From positions 1 to 64,000 of the forward strand of contig JAQTZZ010000012.1 of the NCBI GenBank assembly GCA_028687545.1: a DNA stretch of 64,000 nucleotides, written 5' to 3'. Shown here piece after piece: positions 60,645 through 64,000 of the stretch. Source of the stretch: Candidatus Wallbacteria bacterium (GTDB lineage: Bacteria; Muiribacteriota; JAQTZZ01). Position 1 is the stretch's first letter. Every line of letters starts with the position of its first letter. The notes under the pieces are model-generated. The model did not search any database. It was not told where the DNA came from and saw nothing but the letters and a program-made list of their open reading frames with translations. The translations under genes were made by a program, and so were the position numbers.

Positions 60645-63600
60645 ATGTGTTTCATATCTAGAATTTCAATCGTTCTTCTGATGATCATGCTTACTTCAGT
60701 GATGGCAGGTGTGTCTGTCTCAGGTTCTGCAGGCGGTCTTGCCGGAGCCAGGGTTAAGCTCTGGAAAACGAGTTCAATCATCAAGGAAGCAACTGCGGAT
60801 TCCAATGGGAATTTCACTCTAACCGGCATTTCTTCAGGCATTTATATGCTCATGGCTTACAAAGGCGGATATTATCCTGGATCGTTGCAGCTCATTGTAA
60901 ATGATCAAGACCAGAACGGAATAATGATCCCAGTCTCCCCGATTCCGCAAACCAGATTGTCCAATCTTGGTATGAATATCTACGGTACTGCAGAAGTCGA
61001 CCACGACGGAGACGGCACGCTGGAAGCTGTGATCCCTGGAGATGTGGTAACTGCCAAAGACCCGCAGGGCATACTTTGCGGGCAATTCACTGTTAATCAA
61101 GCCGGACGTTACGGCACAATGCCGATTGTAGGTGACGACCCTGAAACAGCCACAGACGAAGGATGCAACAATGCTGATAATGTCGCTTTATTCGTAAACG
61201 GTGCTCATGTTTCAGGGACTTTGCCCTTCAGTAATATGGAAATCCTGGAAAAGAACATCTCCGCAGCAGCCGGGATGACCAGGTCGATTCCCTTGAAAAC
61301 CGGCTGGAACCTGGTGAGCCTTGGACTGATCCCTGATACTGATTCAATTGAAACACTTTTTTCAGGCATTGACAGAATGAGATATGTGATGGGTTTCTTT
61401 CGCAATCCTGCCGACAACGGCAGTGAGGGATTCCGTACTTTTATGAATCTGCCCGGATTAAAAGCTTACAGTACTCTGACTGATCTTGATGCTTATCATG
61501 GATACTGGGTCTATATGACCGGAGATGATACCCTTGAATTGAGCGGAATAAGGGTGGCAGACAACTCGTCTCGCACCATGAGCCAGGGCTGGAACCTGGT
61601 GGGTTACTGGCTGGATTCCACGAACGCCCTTCCAACGTATCAAGGCCAGGCAAATACGACCATTGATTCCATCTTTGGAAGCACCGCTGTCAGTGGTGAA
61701 GTGAAATATGTGATGGGATTCTATCGTTTCCCGCCGGACGGAGGAACAGAAGGGTTCCGGACGTTTATGAACACCAGCGCTCTCAACTTCAGTACATTGA
61801 AAGAACTGACCCCTAAATTGGGATACTGGATGTATATGCTGAATGAAGGCCTGCTGCAATACGGACTTACCGCGTCAGCCCTTGCCGCGCCGAGCTGGAT
61901 AAATGCCAGCGACGCTGCCTACACCACTGAAGTCAGGGTAACCTGGAATATTGTTACTGGAGCAGCCTGTTACCAGGTTTTCCGTGCGGACTCGTCCACA
62001 GGAACATATCTGGCTCTCTCACCCCAGCTGACTGAAACCAGATATGACGATCCAACCGTGGGGGCAGGGATTTTATATTTTTACAAGGTAAAAGCCATCA
62101 ATAATTCCGGTGAAACAAGCCTGCTCAGTGATTGCGATTCGGGTTACGCGGCTTTGACAACAGCCAACAATCCCCCCTGGATCGCGAGTGTGGAAGTTAC
62201 CGGTACTTCAGGCGGGATCACGATCAGTTACAGTCTTTCTGATCCTGACAACGACACCTGCAGCGTGCGGGTTTTTTATTCCATAGACGACGGTTATTCC
62301 TATACAGGTTCAGTGCATGTGGATGGAACTCTGGAAGGGATCCTGCCCGGATCAGGTAAAACAGTTACCTGGAATTCCAATCAAGACATCGCAGACACCC
62401 AGAACAGGGTAAGGGTGAAAATTATCCCGAACGACGGAAAAAATGAAGGCAGTGCCGGGGAATCAGGAATGTTTACAGTCAACAATGGAAAAGAATTGAC
62501 TTCCATTGTTCTTACACCATCCATGATTTATCTGGACCCTGGACATTCCTATGATTTGACTGGCCTCAAGGTAATTGCAGCATATTCGGATGGAAGCAGC
62601 AGAGAAGTCACAGGTGAAACCTGGATTAAAAGCTCAGGTAGAGGCACAATCGAAAATAATATCTATACATCTCCCTCAGATACCGGCAATGTAATGCTGA
62701 CAGCAAGTTACATGGAAGGCGCTGTATCAAAAACCTCTGAACTTAGCGTGACCGTAGGGATAAAACCCAGTTCAGGAGCAGTCAAAACAGTGACGCTGAC
62801 TGGCGAAGTGACTATGGATTTCGTCTGGATCCCTGCAGGCAGCTTCAACATGGGCAGCCCGGTGAGTGAAACACTCAGACATTCCGACGAAGGACCGCAG
62901 CATACAGTGAACATCACAGGTTTCTGGATGAGCAGATATGAGGTTACCCAAGCTCAATGGCAGGGAATCATGGGGAGCAATCCCAGTAATTTTTCAGGTC
63001 CCAGTCGTCCAGTAGATGGACTTTCCTGGAACGACTGCCAGGGTTTTATTACAGCACTCAACAGCAAGGAAATAGGCAGCTTCAGGCTTCCCACCGAAGC
63101 GGAATGGGAATATGCCTGCAGAGCAGGGACAACAACAGCATATTACTGGGGCGGCAGCATGGACATTGATTACTGCTGGTATTATTACGAAACCAGCGGC
63201 TATCAGACGCATGATGTAGGCCTGAAACTTCCGAATGCCTGGGGTTTATATGACATGAGCGGAAATGTCTGGGAATGGTGCAATGACTGGTATTCTTCCA
63301 GTTATTACAGTACATCCCCTGCAGACGACCCTCCAGGCCCGGCAAGCGGTCAATTCGGCTACAGGGTTGTGCGGGGTGGCTCATGGAGCTGCTCAGATTT
63401 CATCGAGCGTTCTGCGAATCGGGATTACGTCAGCTTCGACTACCAGGGTCATGACTTCGGAATGAGGCTGTGCTTAAACTACGATGGAACAGGTGCCGCA
63501 TTACCTTCTTCCCCTACTGGTCTTACCGCTAGCGGCAAGACAAACAGCAGCTTTACTCTTGCCTGGAATTCAGTGGGCTGTGCAGCCGGTTACAATGTTT

Positions 63601-64000
63601 TTAAAGGCGGCACTTTGTACGCTACGACTGAAACAACCTCAAAGGTAATCACCGGCTTGAGCGCAAATACAAGCTATACTATGGAAGTAACGGCTGTGAA
63701 TGTAACTGGAGAAAGCGAAAAGTCTACTGCTCTGATCGTGACCACTAATCCGGACTTACCCGCAGCTCCCAGTGGGCTTTCCTCGAGCAGCATGACAAGC
63801 AACAGCTTTACTCTTGCCTGGAATTCAGTGGACTGTGCTGCCTGTTACAATGTTTATAAAGGCGGCACTTTGTACGCCACGACTGAAACAACCTCAAAGA
63901 GCATCACCGGCTTGAGCGCAAGTACCAGCTATACCATGGAAGTGTCTGCAGTGAATGTGACCGGAGAAGGTGCAAAGTCCCCTGGATTAAGCTTGACCAC
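60645..64000 (+). CDS. Large secreted multidomain protein with SUMF1 domain and Fn3 repeats (3' end outside window)
   Basis: The frame stays open from the ATG at 60645 (AGGGAG six bases upstream) to the window end, at least 1118 aa. After a signal peptide comes a carboxypeptidase-regulatory-like beta domain (about 28-95). Two repeats share YVMGFFRNPADNGSEGFRTF and YVMGFYRFPPDGGTEGFRTF (about 219-400). An Fn3-like domain (about 416-505), a beta domain and a bacterial Ig-like domain (about 619-702, DLTGLKVIAAYSDGSSREV) follow. A SUMF1 domain (about 724-944) shows PTEAEWEYACRAG and SGNVWEWCNDWY, and is followed by at least two near-identical Fn3 repeats. Of the FGE Cys pair only the first is kept (GGSWSCSDFIER). 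It is likely a surface-displayed adhesin or scaffold; that role is inference. Confidence 0.85.
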   Translation, partial: MCFISRISIVLLMIMLTSVMAGVSVSGSAGGLAGARVKLWKTSSIIKEATADSNGNFTLTGISSGIYMLMAYKGGYYPGSLQLIVNDQDQNGIMIPVSPIPQTRLSNLGMNIYGTAEVDHDGDGTLEAVIPGDVVTAKDPQGILCGQFTVNQAGRYGTMPIVGDDPETATDEGCNNADNVALFVNGAHVSGTLPFSNMEILEKNISAAAGMTRSIPLKTGWNLVSLGLIPDTDSIETLFSGIDRMRYVMGFFRNPADNGSEGFRTFMNLPGLKAYSTLTDLDAYHGYWVYMTGDDTLELSGIRVADNSSRTMSQGWNLVGYWLDSTNALPTYQGQANTTIDSIFGSTAVSGEVKYVMGFYRFPPDGGTEGFRTFMNTSALNFSTLKELTPKLGYWMYMLNEGLLQYGLTASALAAPSWINASDAAYTTEVRVTWNIVTGAACYQVFRADSSTGTYLALSPQLTETRYDDPTVGAGILYFYKVKAINNSGETSLLSDCDSGYAALTTANNPPWIASVEVTGTSGGITISYSLSDPDNDTCSVRVFYSIDDGYSYTGSVHVDGTLEGILPGSGKTVTWNSNQDIADTQNRVRVKIIPNDGKNEGSAGESGMFTVNNGKELTSIVLTPSMIYLDPGHSYDLTGLKVIAAYSDGSSREVTGETWIKSSGRGTIENNIYTSPSDTGNVMLTASYMEGAVSKTSELSVTVGIKPSSGAVKTVTLTGEVTMDFVWIPAGSFNMGSPVSETLRHSDEGPQHTVNITGFWMSRYEVTQAQWQGIMGSNPSNFSGPSRPVDGLSWNDCQGFITALNSKEIGSFRLPTEAEWEYACRAGTTTAYYWGGSMDIDYCWYYYETSGYQTHDVGLKLPNAWGLYDMSGNVWEWCNDWYSSSYYSTSPADDPPGPASGQFGYRVVRGGSWSCSDFIERSANRDYVSFDYQGHDFGMRLCLNYDGTGAALPSSPTGLTASGKTNSSFTLAWNSVGCAAGYNVFKGGTLYATTETTSKVITGLSANTSYTMEVTAVNVTGESEKSTALIVTTNPDLPAAPSGLSSSSMTSNSFTLAWNSVDCAACYNVYKGGTLYATTETTSKSITGLSASTSYTMEVSAVNVTGEGAKSPGLSLT
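63541..63990 (+). repeat. Tandem 255-base repeat encoding Fn3 domains
   Basis: The sequence from 63551 recurs from 63806, offset exactly 255 bases (85 codons), with long identical stretches such as CTTTACTCTTGCCTGGAATT. The near identity at DNA level points to recent duplication or gene conversion; more copies may follow beyond the window. Confidence 0.85.

Noticed and set aside
61205-63384. Several minus-strand frames of 60-130 codons
   Set aside because: They are antisense to the long, continuous plus-strand secreted-protein gene, which has clear domains.

Overview
The window is about 64 kb of gene-dense bacterial chromosome from a free-living, uncultured-type lineage. Evidence for Bacteria: an rpsB-tsf-pyrH-frr-uppS-cdsA block, bacterial tRNAs, Shine-Dalgarno sites mixed with many GTG/TTG starts, sigma70-type TTGACA/TATAAT promoters and a bacterial lipobox. 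Very large beta-rich membrane proteins, HEAT-repeat proteins, membrane Ser/Thr kinases and SUMF1-domain secreted proteins suggest a candidate phylum such as Wallbacteria/Riflebacteria or a relative of the Planctomycetes-type groups. That assignment is inference only; no rRNA is present.

Layout. 1-7.4 kb: end of one giant envelope protein and a second complete one (about 2092 aa) with a type IV pilin-like helix buried inside it. 7.4-11.9 kb (minus): a four-gene operon of two zinc-ribbon/OB-like membrane proteins, an archaeal-type TctA-like permease and a YdjM-like membrane hydrolase. Its promoter is clear, but its first gene has no ATG/GTG/TTG and probably starts at ATC. 11.9-19.6 kb (minus): a tightly overlapping seven-gene operon of HEAT protein, metallophosphatase, PqqD-like protein, ATP-grasp ligase, fold-III PLP decarboxylase, urea-transporter/M23-peptidase fusion and polytopic membrane protein. 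The decarboxylase begins with a lasso-type leader motif (YxxPxI). This is the best candidate for an undescribed biosynthesis/export system. 19.7-24.2 kb (plus): amino-acid permease, lone receiver protein, GH57-like hydrolase, thioredoxin and thioredoxin reductase.

24.2-28.6 kb (minus): GT2, YvcK, anti-sigma-type ATPase and a GT39-like membrane glycosyltransferase. 28.8-30.2 kb: secreted cyclophilin and a small TPR protein. 30.3-31.4 kb: M42 aminopeptidase. 31.4-31.6 kb: a 57-aa Flp pilin with a sigma54-like promoter. 31.8-40.1 kb (minus): a surface-sugar operon with a DPM1-like GT2, HddA-like kinase, HddC-like nucleotidyltransferase, a 1762-aa protein made of three GT39-like units (two degenerate) and two coiled-coil proteins. 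40.3-42.3 kb: a HEAT/membrane protein with a Cys-rich pilin-like tail. 42.4-42.9 kb: a two-tRNA transcription unit (CAU, then Glu) with promoter and terminator, separated by an inverted-repeat element.

43.1-47.2 kb (minus): the translation/lipid-carrier operon. 47.4-52.7 kb: possible small membrane protein, peptide-binding lipoprotein, C11 (clostripain-type) protease and an HExxH protease. 52.7-55.2 kb (minus): a small unknown protein, an inverted-repeat element and a membrane GAF-kinase. 55.4-59.7 kb (plus): secreted unknown protein, radical SAM/SPASM-TPR protein and a frameshifted hemW. 59.7-64 kb: two divergent SUMF1-domain secreted proteins, the second running off the window.

Two general themes stand out. 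Several genes (47708, 55247, 56312, about 60503) have a -10-like hexamer placed so that transcription should begin at the start codon, which suggests leaderless mRNAs. Short inverted-repeat elements sit in at least four intergenic gaps. No intergenic gap exceeds 300 bases except 47184-47707, if the small ORF there is not real.
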